From contig CACZVX010000003.1 in the NCBI GenBank assembly GCA_902784755.1, positions 1-64,000 on the forward strand: a stretch of 64,000 nucleotides of DNA, given 5' to 3'. Source of the DNA: an uncultured Prevotellaceae bacterium. GTDB lineage: Bacteria > Bacteroidota > Bacteroidia > Bacteroidales > Bacteroidaceae. The notes beneath the pieces were generated by a model that did no database searches, had not been told where the DNA came from, and saw only the letters and a list, made by a program, of their open reading frames with translations. Numbering within the stretch: the stretch's first letter is position 1; the number at the start of each line of letters is the position of its first letter. Below, in pieces: positions 15,268 to 23,595 of the stretch. The position numbers and the translations under genes are program-made.

Positions 15268-16548
15268 TTATTCTTGTTTCTTTCCAAATTCAGGATCAAT
15301 CTTCACCAATCGCGAAACGATGAAGGTTACCGCACAGAAAATCATCACAATAATGAAGAACGAACGGTAGCCCACTGCCTCCTGCAAGGCACCGGCAAAG
15401 AGTCCGGGAATCATCATCGACAAGGCCATAAGAGCCGTGCAAAGGGCGTAATGACTGGTCTTATACTCTCCCTGACTGAAATAAATAAGGTAGAGCATAT
15501 AGGCCGTGAAACCGAAGCCATAGCCGAACTGCTCAAAGAACACGCAGATATTGACAACCAGCAGACTATCGGGCAGCGCATAGCTCATATATACATAGAC
15601 GAAATCGGGAATGGTGATGGCAAAGACCATCGGCCACAACCATTTCTTCAGACCGTCTCTTCCTGCAGCTATGCCGCCGAGAATGCCGCCGAGCGTTAGT
15701 CCGATGATACCCACCGTACCCTGAACAAGTCCGTATTCTTGCGGAGAAAGGCCTAAGCCACCAGCTCCATGACTGTCAATGAGGAACAGCGAAGACACTT
15801 TAGCCAACAGTCCTTCGGGCATACGATAAAGCAGCATGAAAAGAATGGCGATGGTCACTTCCTTCACAGGCATCTTGGTAAAGAAAGTCACCACCGTATG
15901 TTTCAGCTCACTCATCAGCTTACTGTCATTGAGTTTCTCCATTCCCTTGTCATCTTTGGGTTTGGGAAGAATATAACTGTGATAAAGCCAAAGGGCAATA
16001 AAAAGACCTGCCACGCCATAGAACATCAGGCTCCAGGAGTAGCGGATGGTGTTGCGGAACACCACCTGCAGGTTACCGGCAATCATGACGAGGACGCCTT
16101 GTCCGAAGATGGTAGCCAAACGATAGAAAGTGCTGCGGATTCCTACGAACCATGCCTGCTGGTGCTGATCAAGACCTAACATATAGAAACCGTCAGCGGC
16201 AATGTCGTGGGTGGCACTTGAGAAGGCCATTACCCAGAAGAAGAAGAGGGAACCCTGCAGCCAGAAAGAAGTGGGAATCGTGAAGGCCACACCTCCAAAA
16301 GCCGCTCCTATGAGTAGCTGCATGCCCGTAATCCACCAACGTTTGGTCTTCACCACATCGATAAACGGACTCCACAACGGCTTGATGACCCACGGCAGAT
16401 AAAGCCACGAGGTGTAGAACGTGATTTCGGCATTGCTCAATCCCAACTGTTTGTAGAGGACAAGCGAAATGGTCATGACAGCCACATAAGGCAAACCTTC
16501 CGCAAAATAAAGCGTGGGGACCCAAGTCCAGGGATTTCGTTGTTTCAT
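15268..16548 (-). CDS. AmpG-like MFS permease
   Basis: A 426-residue 12-segment inner-membrane transporter. The start (NPWTWVPTLYFAEGLPYVAV) and SATHDIAADGFYML are hallmarks of the AmpG branch, which imports anhydromuropeptides for peptidoglycan recycling; FY-I-type acetyl-CoA transporters share this fold. It begins 3 nt after the stop of the GT/DUF4922/SpoIID gene, so the two are almost certainly co-translated, which supports a peptidoglycan-derived or glycan substrate. Confidence 0.82.
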   Translation of the reverse strand: MKQRNPWTWVPTLYFAEGLPYVAVMTISLVLYKQLGLSNAEITFYTSWLYLPWVIKPLWSPFIDVVKTKRWWITGMQLLIGAAFGGVAFTIPTSFWLQGSLFFFWVMAFSSATHDIAADGFYMLGLDQHQQAWFVGIRSTFYRLATIFGQGVLVMIAGNLQVVFRNTIRYSWSLMFYGVAGLFIALWLYHSYILPKPKDDKGMEKLNDSKLMSELKHTVVTFFTKMPVKEVTIAILFMLLYRMPEGLLAKVSSLFLIDSHGAGGLGLSPQEYGLVQGTVGIIGLTLGGILGGIAAGRDGLKKWLWPMVFAITIPDFVYVYMSYALPDSLLVVNICVFFEQFGYGFGFTAYMLYLIYFSQGEYKTSHYALCTALMALSMMIPGLFAGALQEAVGYRSFFIIVMIFCAVTFIVSRLVKIDPEFGKKQE

Positions 16549-16551
16549 TTC

Positions 16552-19500
16552 TTATTTGTAGATTTTCTTGATTTCAGCATTCTTGTAATAGTGAAGCAGT
16601 ATCTCGTCGTAGCCATAGCCACGCTCTCCCATCACGGCAGCACCAATCTGGCAAAGTCCGACGCCGTGTCCCCAGCCCTTTCCATGAAGAATGAACTTCT
16701 GAGGAACACCATTGACAAACTTCTCACTCCTCACTTCAAAGGCACTACTCAGCAGGTGGGTCTCACTCAAAGCCCGGCGGATTTCAAGTTCCTTGCCTAT
16801 CGTAAACTGCCGCTTAGTGCCCACGATCTTCAGTTTCCAGATGCGTCCGCTCTTGCCACGTTCCAAGGCTTCCAATGAAACGATTTCGCCGAATTCCATC
16901 TTCAGGTTGCGCTCCAACAGCGAGCGGAGTTCTTCTTGCGTATATTCCACCGTCCAGCGATAGAAATCGTGCGTTTCCTGATCGTAGTCATTGAGCACCT
17001 GCCGCAGGACGGCGGGGTCTTTCGTATCACAGAAATCGGTGTCCATACCTACCGCACGGTCCTTGATACTGACCAAATAAGGCTTCGGTGTGTCCTCCCA
17101 ACAATACTGGAACTCCTCCGTGACGCCACCACAACACTTGGAAAAACGGGTGTCGCAAATCTCATCGCCATACATCAGAATCTGGCCACGGGTAGCCCGG
17201 ATGGCATCTTCCACATGCTGGTTTGACTGTTTTGTAATGCCTTGATAGCGCTGGCAGTGGTCGTCTGCACAAACATCAAAGATGGTATGGTCTTCGCGGT
17301 CGTACCAGCGAATCATTTCATTGTCCTTTTTCGTGAACGAGAAGAAATTGTTGGCACCCACACTCAGTTGCTTGCGCTTCTCCATTTGTGCCAAAAGCCA
17401 CGAACGGCTGATGACCGCATGTGCTTTCAGGAACTCCAAGGAGGAAGCGGCACTCATCTCGCTTGAGATAACACTCGTCAGATAGGATTCAACGGGTAAC
17501 TCATTGATAGCGCACACTTTATCCTCTTCCACAACCAGGCGGAGCATTCCCTGGAAGGTTTGTGTCTCCTTGCGCTCCCAATGGAAGTTCACGCCAATGG
17601 TGACATCCTGAATGGTGAACGACGAATCCTTGCTTTCGGGGCTGAATTTCAGTTCACGATAAAGCTTGCCATTCCACAGAATGCCGCCCTCGGAGAATTC
17701 CACCATCTGCAATCCGGTAATGCTCTCACCCTTAGCCATATACGACTTGTTGAGGGTGAAAACTATCTTCTCGGCGCTGATGATGCCCACCGTAACCGTC
17801 GGTTCCTGCTTCAGAACGATGGGTTCCTTCTTCTCACAGGAATCCTGACAACGGATTTTTTCCAGCACTTGTGCGGTTTCCTTTTCACCAAGACTCACCT
17901 CTTTTAATATAGAAACGGCTATCTCCGGGGTCATCCGCTCAAAGTCTTCCTTGCGGGGAGTGATAATCAGTCCTGACATATCGAGGGCTCCCGGTGAAAC
18001 AAGCATCTGCTCATCCCCTGCCGCCGTGTAGCAGGCAGGACGATGCAGCTTGCGAAGGAACACCACGGAGAGGAAGTCAGCATTCTGACGCCAGCTCACG
18101 ATATTCATCATCGGCTCAGGTTCCGTCTGCGGCAAAGCCCTGTAAACCTTCCCGAAGAGTTCCTCGTCATGTCCGCGGGTACGGCTCTTGATGAGCAGAG
18201 CAGGAGCCGGATAGCCCACAATGTCGTAGATGCCTTCATCCTCATTGAGCATGAAGACTTCTTTCAAGTTACGGCTCAGGCGCTGCCATTGCTGCTGTAG
18301 AGGCAGCAAACCGCTGGTTCCTGCCTGGAAATGCATATGGTCAGGGGCACTGGCACCACAATGGGGACCGTTGTAGAAGACCATCAAGTCGGGATAGATG
18401 CCCAGCAGTTTATGGATTTCGCTGTAATGGCTCAGAATTTCCTGTGGCTTATGCTCCTTACGGGGAATGGTATAGTGGGTAGGAAGAATCGGATAGGGAT
18501 TCACCAGAAGTTCGAATTTATGGTCCACCGACTTCTTCATCTGCATTTCAGGACGGTTCTGCTGACAGAGGAAACAGGGCCGTTCCGCGAGTGTCTTCTT
18601 GTCCACCTTGGCCCCCGTTGAGAAGATGCGGGCGGGATTGAACTGCACGCGAAGGGTGGTTTCACCCAACGGAAGCTCACGCGTCTCCACTAAGTTCAAA
18701 TCGCGGAAATGCAATCGGGCGTCTTCCCATGTTTCAAGCTGACGGACGAAGAAACGCGAGAGACTGTCGGTAGTCATCATATCGCCCTTCCCACTTACCA
18801 TTCGCTGGCGGGCAATGACCTCCATCGTACGCAACTTATCCTTATAAAAATTGTTCGCATTGACCTTTTCCACCGAAAGTGCCGCATCACTATTTCCACC
18901 CCAACGACGGCAAAGGTAGAGTTCGTCGTAGATGCGTCCGATGCGGTAGTTGCGACTGAAAGCCAACCCCAAAGCATAGTCCTCACCATAGGACGTGTTG
19001 GGGAATTTAATCTGACGGAGTATCGGCGTAAAGAAAGCACGCGGTGCTCCAAGCCCGTTGATGCGAAGAGCGTTATTCGGACCATTTTCGATTGTCCATT
19101 CGCTATGACTGATTAAGCCTGGAGGCAAAGTATTGAGGTCAAAGTCGCACATGCGGTAACTGCCGATGACCATGGCCGCTTTCTGCTTATGGAAAGCTTC
19201 GACAATCTGCTGCAAGGTCGAGGGTGACGAATAGAGATCATCGCTGTCGAGCTGAACGGCAAAGCGTCCGCAACGGTCATCATGGACGGCCACGTTCCAG
19301 CAGCCGCCAATGCCCAGATCATAACGATCAGGAATGATATGAATCAGCCGCTCATCCTCTATGCTTTCGAGAATTTCCGACGTGCGGTCGGTGGAATGAT
19401 TGTCCACGACAATCACATTATAGGGAAAACTCGTCTTCTGTTCCAAGGCACTTCTGACGGCATCGGCAATGGTTTTTTCGCGGTTAAATACCGGAATGAC

Positions 19501-20304
19501 CACCGAGGCCTCGTAAACGAATTCCTGTTCGTTGAAGTCGGGTTTCATGTAGTTGTTCGTATCTACAAGTGCGCCAATAGCTTTCAGATGCACCGTGACA
19601 GCCTTCTCCATCTCTATCTGCACCTCACGATTAGCGGGATTCACGTAATCAAACTGCTTGACACCACTCGCCCGAAGGTCGCTTTCCTCCTCCGTATAGA
19701 GATATTCATTCAGGTGGAACAGACTGCCATGACGGCTCAGATAAAGGCGAAGGGCATAGAGTCCGGCATACTGATAGCCGTTGTCGGGCATCTCTTGGGC
19801 AAACTGATGAAGCAGCGACGAACGAATCAGCAGCAGACTTCCGAAATCGAAATCATCGCGGACGCTGCCCAGCTGATAGTCAATCACAGGATGAGGCACT
19901 CGAATAATCTCCGCACTCTCCTCTTTCCTCTCTCCTCTTTCCTCTTTAAATACTCTCCTCTCTTCATACCTATCGCCATAAACCATGGCGGCATCGGTTC
20001 CTGAAGCACACTGAATCATGCGTACCGTGGTGTAAAGACCCAACAGCAAGGGCGTGTCTTTCAAGTAGAGCAGCACATATTCTGCCGTCACCTTCCGCTC
20101 AATCTCGCGGATGGTAGCTTCCGACTGCACACGGTCGATAACCACAAACGAGCAGTTGGCGGGAGCCTCTTCCGTGGCAGCCATTTCCTTGCTCACCATC
20201 AGGAAAATATGATGAATCATTCTCGCACCTCGCATCTGCTGAATGGTTGACTCCATTTCTGCGAGGTTTTTACAGGGCAAGAAGCAATCTATCTTTTCTC
20301 TCAT
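16552..20304 (-). CDS. Fused glycosyltransferase / DUF4922 / SpoIID protein
   Basis: One 1250-residue frame with several modules. Residues about 5-245 resemble a degenerate GT-A domain. Residues 264-500 are a GT2 transferase (SVVIPVFNREKTI, DSDD at 353-356). Residues 510-815 are DUF4922, with CFLC (577-580) and an intact HxHxQ motif (H656, H658, Q660) like GalT/GDP-sugar phosphorylases. Residues 845-1250 are SpoIID/LytB, with E949 (VISSEM), the ADDHCQ zinc-type region (about 1013-1018) and GWGHGVGLCQIGA. SpoIID proteins cleave denuded glycan strands. No signal peptide is seen. An E/R-rich repeat insertion lies at 113-130. Confidence 0.85.
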   Translation of the reverse strand: MREKIDCFLPCKNLAEMESTIQQMRGARMIHHIFLMVSKEMAATEEAPANCSFVVIDRVQSEATIREIERKVTAEYVLLYLKDTPLLLGLYTTVRMIQCASGTDAAMVYGDRYEERRVFKEERGERKEESAEIIRVPHPVIDYQLGSVRDDFDFGSLLLIRSSLLHQFAQEMPDNGYQYAGLYALRLYLSRHGSLFHLNEYLYTEEESDLRASGVKQFDYVNPANREVQIEMEKAVTVHLKAIGALVDTNNYMKPDFNEQEFVYEASVVIPVFNREKTIADAVRSALEQKTSFPYNVIVVDNHSTDRTSEILESIEDERLIHIIPDRYDLGIGGCWNVAVHDDRCGRFAVQLDSDDLYSSPSTLQQIVEAFHKQKAAMVIGSYRMCDFDLNTLPPGLISHSEWTIENGPNNALRINGLGAPRAFFTPILRQIKFPNTSYGEDYALGLAFSRNYRIGRIYDELYLCRRWGGNSDAALSVEKVNANNFYKDKLRTMEVIARQRMVSGKGDMMTTDSLSRFFVRQLETWEDARLHFRDLNLVETRELPLGETTLRVQFNPARIFSTGAKVDKKTLAERPCFLCQQNRPEMQMKKSVDHKFELLVNPYPILPTHYTIPRKEHKPQEILSHYSEIHKLLGIYPDLMVFYNGPHCGASAPDHMHFQAGTSGLLPLQQQWQRLSRNLKEVFMLNEDEGIYDIVGYPAPALLIKSRTRGHDEELFGKVYRALPQTEPEPMMNIVSWRQNADFLSVVFLRKLHRPACYTAAGDEQMLVSPGALDMSGLIITPRKEDFERMTPEIAVSILKEVSLGEKETAQVLEKIRCQDSCEKKEPIVLKQEPTVTVGIISAEKIVFTLNKSYMAKGESITGLQMVEFSEGGILWNGKLYRELKFSPESKDSSFTIQDVTIGVNFHWERKETQTFQGMLRLVVEEDKVCAINELPVESYLTSVISSEMSAASSLEFLKAHAVISRSWLLAQMEKRKQLSVGANNFFSFTKKDNEMIRWYDREDHTIFDVCADDHCQRYQGITKQSNQHVEDAIRATRGQILMYGDEICDTRFSKCCGGVTEEFQYCWEDTPKPYLVSIKDRAVGMDTDFCDTKDPAVLRQVLNDYDQETHDFYRWTVEYTQEELRSLLERNLKMEFGEIVSLEALERGKSGRIWKLKIVGTKRQFTIGKELEIRRALSETHLLSSAFEVRSEKFVNGVPQKFILHGKGWGHGVGLCQIGAAVMGERGYGYDEILLHYYKNAEIKKIYK
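19915..19965 (-). repeat. In-frame purine repeat in the GT/DUF4922/SpoIID gene
   Basis: Two A/G-only tracts on the coding strand separated by a GTATTTAA word, encoding EERRVFKEERGERKEES. Same family as 11638-11673 and 13561-13594, less conserved. Confidence 0.8.
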
Positions 20305-20325
20305 ACCTTTTATTGTTTATGTTCG

Positions 20326-20333
20326 CAAAGATA
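20326..20333 (-). promoter_or_regulatory. -7 box (TATCTTTG) of the GT/DUF4922/SpoIID-ampG operon
   Basis: TATCTTTG on the minus strand, 21 nt before the ATG at 20304. Confidence 0.6.
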
Positions 20334-20561
20334 CAACAAAATTTCGATTAAGTGAAATGAAACCCGCTTTATTTGTTTTACATGCTAAAAGATTCCGTTT
20401 CTTTTGTAAACTATTTATACAAATTTAGCCTCTAAAACTTACGCGGAATTCTTCAATTGGAGAAGAGACGGGAAACAGCCGATTTTTAAACGTTTTTCAG
20501 AATCCACTGATAATCAACCACTTATCTATTATCAGAACATGATTGCCAAATTTCCATTTTG

Positions 20562-20640
20562 CTTCCACGGCATTTTTACATTGTCTCTACGGCATTCTTA
20601 CATCGCTTCCACGTCATTTTTACCCTGCTTCCGATGCATT
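20562..20640. repeat. 22-bp tandem repeat, three full units
   Basis: Units at 20562-20583, 20584-20605 and 20606-20627 share a YNCTACGGCATTYTTACATYG-like pattern, and a fourth begins CTTCCGATGCATTT. There are no spacers, so this is not a CRISPR array. Confidence 0.75.
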
Positions 20641-20821
20641 TAAGGGGAGAAAAACTGCCTTTTTCAGACTTTCAGGGGCTTCCTTTAGCTCCTTAAGCCT
20701 TCATCGGATGCCTTTTAAGATTTCGCCCTTCTTCCAGATTGCAGAAATGCATTGTCAGTTTATTTCACCACCTTATTAATAAAAAGAGACTCCGCCTGGT
20801 CCAAAATTCAACAAAAATGTG

Positions 20822-20829
20822 TAACTTTG
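20822..20829 (+). promoter_or_regulatory. -7 box of rlmN (TAACTTTG)
   Basis: Ends 5 nt before the ATG at 20835; the mRNA should be leaderless or nearly so. Confidence 0.6.
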
Positions 20830-20834
20830 CACCG

Positions 20835-21935
20835 ATGAACGAGAAAAAACCACTGCTGGGAATGACGCTCGATGAACTGCGGGAAGCGGTCAAGGGCCTT
20901 GGAATGCCTGCCTTTACTGGCGGACAGATTGCCAAATGGCTCTATGAGAAGCGCGTCAGAAGCATCGACGAGATGACTAATCTCTCGAAGGCAAACCGTG
21001 AACGGCTGTCTTCCCAATACGTGGTGGGATGCATGGAACCCATTGACTGTCAGCGGTCTAAGGACGGAACTGTCAAGTATCTTTTCCCCGTTCTTTGTAG
21101 TTCCGTTTGTTGCGATAATGTCGCAACAAACAAAACACTTTTCGTAGAAACGGTCTTTATCCCTGATGGAGAGCGGGCCACACTCTGCGTTTCGTGTCAA
21201 GTGGGCTGCAAGATGAACTGTCTGTTTTGCCAGACGGGCAAACAGGGATTTGAAGGAAACCTTACAGCTGCTGATATTCTGAATCAGGTTTATGCCCTGC
21301 CGGAAGCGGAAAAACTCACGAACATCGTGTTTATGGGACAAGGCGAGCCAATGGACAATCTGGATGCCGTGCTTCGTGCTACGCAAATCCTGACAGCTCC
21401 CTGGGGTTGGGCATGGAGTCCCAAGCGCATCACGGTAAGTTCCGTGGGTATTCCCAAGAAACTGGAACGGTTCCTGCAGGAGAGCGACTGCCACATGGCT
21501 ATTTCGCTCCACTCCCCTCTTCACGAACAGCGCGCAGAACTGATGCCCGCCGAAAAGGCCATGCCTGTCAAGGAGGTTATTGCGCTTCTGGCGAAACAAG
21601 ACTTCACCCATCAGCGCCGCATCTCGTTCGAATACATCATGTTTGGCGGTCTTAACGACTCTCTTCAGCATGCACAGGCCATCGTGGACCTGCTTCAGCC
21701 TCTCGAGAATGCCATCGGCGGCAAATGGGACAGTCAGCTGCGCGTCAATCTCATCCGCTTCCATCAGATTCCCGATGTGGATCTTCCGGGGGCTGACGAG
21801 AAACGCATGGAGAAGTTCTGTGACTATCTCAACAAGCACGGTATCACTACAACCATCCGCGCTTCCCGCGGACAGGACATCTATGCTGCCTGCGGACTCC
21901 TGACCACAGAGAAAAGAAAGGGAATCAGATTATGA
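20835..21935 (+). CDS. rlmN: 23S rRNA (adenine2503-C2)-methyltransferase
   Basis: Radical SAM enzyme, 366 residues, methylating C2 of A2503 in 23S rRNA (and A37 of some tRNAs). The N-terminal LGMTLDELREAVKGLGMPAF domain, the radical SAM cysteines in CKMNCLFC, and the C-terminal methyl-carrying cysteine in RGQDIYAACGLL are all present. The open frame starts at 20739, but the family start and the -7 box at 20822-20829 support 20835. Its stop overlaps the next ATG by 4 nt. Confidence 0.95.
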   Translation: MNEKKPLLGMTLDELREAVKGLGMPAFTGGQIAKWLYEKRVRSIDEMTNLSKANRERLSSQYVVGCMEPIDCQRSKDGTVKYLFPVLCSSVCCDNVATNKTLFVETVFIPDGERATLCVSCQVGCKMNCLFCQTGKQGFEGNLTAADILNQVYALPEAEKLTNIVFMGQGEPMDNLDAVLRATQILTAPWGWAWSPKRITVSSVGIPKKLERFLQESDCHMAISLHSPLHEQRAELMPAEKAMPVKEVIALLAKQDFTHQRRISFEYIMFGGLNDSLQHAQAIVDLLQPLENAIGGKWDSQLRVNLIRFHQIPDVDLPGADEKRMEKFCDYLNKHGITTTIRASRGQDIYAACGLLTTEKRKGIRL

Positions 21936-22495
21936 AACGCTGGGGACGGCTATTGCTATTGGCTTTGTTGCTCGTGGGCATCCTCTGGTTCTACAACCGG
22001 TTACAAGGACCCTCAGCGCCTTCATCGGAGAAGGCCGATAACAGCCTGACCGCAAATATGAAAGTAGCTAAAGACACGGTGGATTTTCGCTGGCTTTCCG
22101 ACAATGGAACGACCGTCATGCGCAACGTCTGCCACTACAGTTATCCGGCTGCCGGACTTGATACGGCGGTGATTATCCAAAAACGCGACAGCATGCTGGG
22201 CATTCACATCCATGGAGAGGAGCCTCAGATGTACATGGCCACAGAGCACCGGCTGCCCATCGTCCACCAAAAGACAGCGAATGGCGACATCCGCACAACA
22301 GGCCAATGGGAAATGGAGGGCGACATGATGGGCGGTCCTTTCGTCTGTTACAGCCATTACAACCCCCAACTCCAACGGGTGGAAGTGCATGAAGCCTTCG
22401 TCTATGGCCCCGACCGCGACAAGGAAACGGTTCTCAAACGCCTGGAAGAGTCCCTTCTGTCCACCATTCCGGAGAATTCCGGCAAATCCCACTAA
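21932..22495 (+). CDS. DUF4837-like membrane-anchored protein (short form)
   Basis: A 187-residue protein with an N-terminal hydrophobic segment (LLLLALLLVGILWFY) and a periplasmic domain. The C-terminal part (GQWEMEGDMMGGPFVCYS, then VEVHEAFVYGPDRDKE) resembles the end of DUF4837 lipoproteins found beside rlmN in Bacteroidales, which as I recall are about twice as long. If so, this is a shortened version. There is no lipobox. It overlaps rlmN by 4 nt (ATGA), so it is translationally coupled. Function unknown. Confidence 0.6.
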   Translation: MKRWGRLLLLALLLVGILWFYNRLQGPSAPSSEKADNSLTANMKVAKDTVDFRWLSDNGTTVMRNVCHYSYPAAGLDTAVIIQKRDSMLGIHIHGEEPQMYMATEHRLPIVHQKTANGDIRTTGQWEMEGDMMGGPFVCYSHYNPQLQRVEVHEAFVYGPDRDKETVLKRLEESLLSTIPENSGKSH

Positions 22496-22531
22496 AACCC
22501 AGAAATCCTAGAAAATAAAAATATTCCTACA

Positions 22532-23590
22532 ATGGACAACAAATTGATTCGCGTGGCTATCACGCACGGCGACACTAACGGTGTCGGATATGAACTGATT
22601 TTTAAAACTTTTGAAGCGCAGGAGATGCTCGAGCTCTGTACGCCGGTGATTTACGGATCGCCGAAAACAGCCGCTTTCCATCGTAATGCCCTCCAGATGC
22701 AGGTGCCATTCACCAATATCGGCAATGCACAGGATGCTAAGGAAGGACGCCTGAACATGCTCGTCACGTTCCCACAGGAAGTGAAGGTGGAATTCGGAAA
22801 ACCTACGGAGGAATCGGATGCTGCTGCCCTGAAAGCCCTAATCAAGGCAAAGGACGACTATCAGAAGAAAGCTTTCGATGTACTCGTTACGGCTCCTACT
22901 GTGGAAAAGCACTTCACAGCTCCCCTTCCCATGCTCGTCAACGACCGTCTCCGTATCGCCATGGCTACCAGCGGACTCCCTATTAAGGACGTGCCCAAAG
23001 CCATCACGCAGGAACTTCTGGAAGAGAAATCTTCCCTCCTGCACCAGACACTCCGGCGTGATTTCCGCATTTCCAATCCGCGCATTGCCATTCTCGCCCT
23101 TAATCCGCAGCCTGGAGATGAAGAGACACAACTCATCAAGCCTGTCATCGAGAAACTTCAAGAGGACAAGATTCAAATCTTTGGCCCCTACCCTGCCAAC
23201 ACCTTCTTCGGCGAAGGAAAGTTCGAGGCTTTTGATGGGGTGCTGGCTCTCTACGATGAACAGGCAATGACGCCTTTTAAGACACTCGACCTCGGTGAAG
23301 GCGTCTGCTATGCCGCCGGACAGGATATCATTCAGACGGCTCCACTCAACGATGCTGGTTTCAGTATTGCGGGCAAAGGCATTGCCGACGAGAGCTCCAT
23401 GCGCCACGCCATCTATCTGGCCATCGACATCTGCCGCAACCGTGTCAATTATGATGAGCCGCTGAAAAATCCGCTGAAGAAGCTCTATCACGAGAAGCGT
23501 GACGAAAGCGAGAAAGTGCGTTTCAACATTCCGAAAGCCAAGGAACCAACGGAACAGAAGGACGAAAAAAAGGCTGAACAAAAAGATTAG
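22532..23590 (+). CDS. PdxA-like protein lacking metal ligands
   Basis: A 352-residue homologue of 4-hydroxythreonine-4-phosphate dehydrogenase (isocitrate/isopropylmalate dehydrogenase-like fold), whose active form needs a divalent metal held by three histidines. Here the GHTE segment expected near residues 127-132 is deleted, NPHAG(E/D) reads NPQPGD (191-196) and YHDQ reads YDEQ (241-244). All three ligands are therefore missing, while the rest of the fold (ITHGDTNGVGYE, FGPYPANTFFGEG) is well kept. A Lys/Glu/Gln-rich tail ends the protein. PLP synthesis by this protein is doubtful. Confidence 0.85.
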   Translation: MDNKLIRVAITHGDTNGVGYELIFKTFEAQEMLELCTPVIYGSPKTAAFHRNALQMQVPFTNIGNAQDAKEGRLNMLVTFPQEVKVEFGKPTEESDAAALKALIKAKDDYQKKAFDVLVTAPTVEKHFTAPLPMLVNDRLRIAMATSGLPIKDVPKAITQELLEEKSSLLHQTLRRDFRISNPRIAILALNPQPGDEETQLIKPVIEKLQEDKIQIFGPYPANTFFGEGKFEAFDGVLALYDEQAMTPFKTLDLGEGVCYAAGQDIIQTAPLNDAGFSIAGKGIADESSMRHAIYLAIDICRNRVNYDEPLKNPLKKLYHEKRDESEKVRFNIPKAKEPTEQKDEKKAEQKD

Positions 23591-23595
23591 GACGA

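Larger units (their letters stand above)
20305..20821. other. Non-coding spacer with promoter and tandem repeat
   Basis: About 500 bases between divergent genes. A TATCTTTG box on the minus strand (20326-20333) serves the GT/DUF4922/SpoIID gene. A 22-bp tandem repeat lies at 20562-20640. Several small frames are present but none is convincing. Confidence 0.6.

Noticed and set aside
20562..20640. CRISPR array
   Set aside because: Units are directly adjacent without spacers and there are no cas genes.
20808..21839. 343-codon minus-strand frame
   Set aside because: Antisense shadow of rlmN, which has intact radical SAM motifs.
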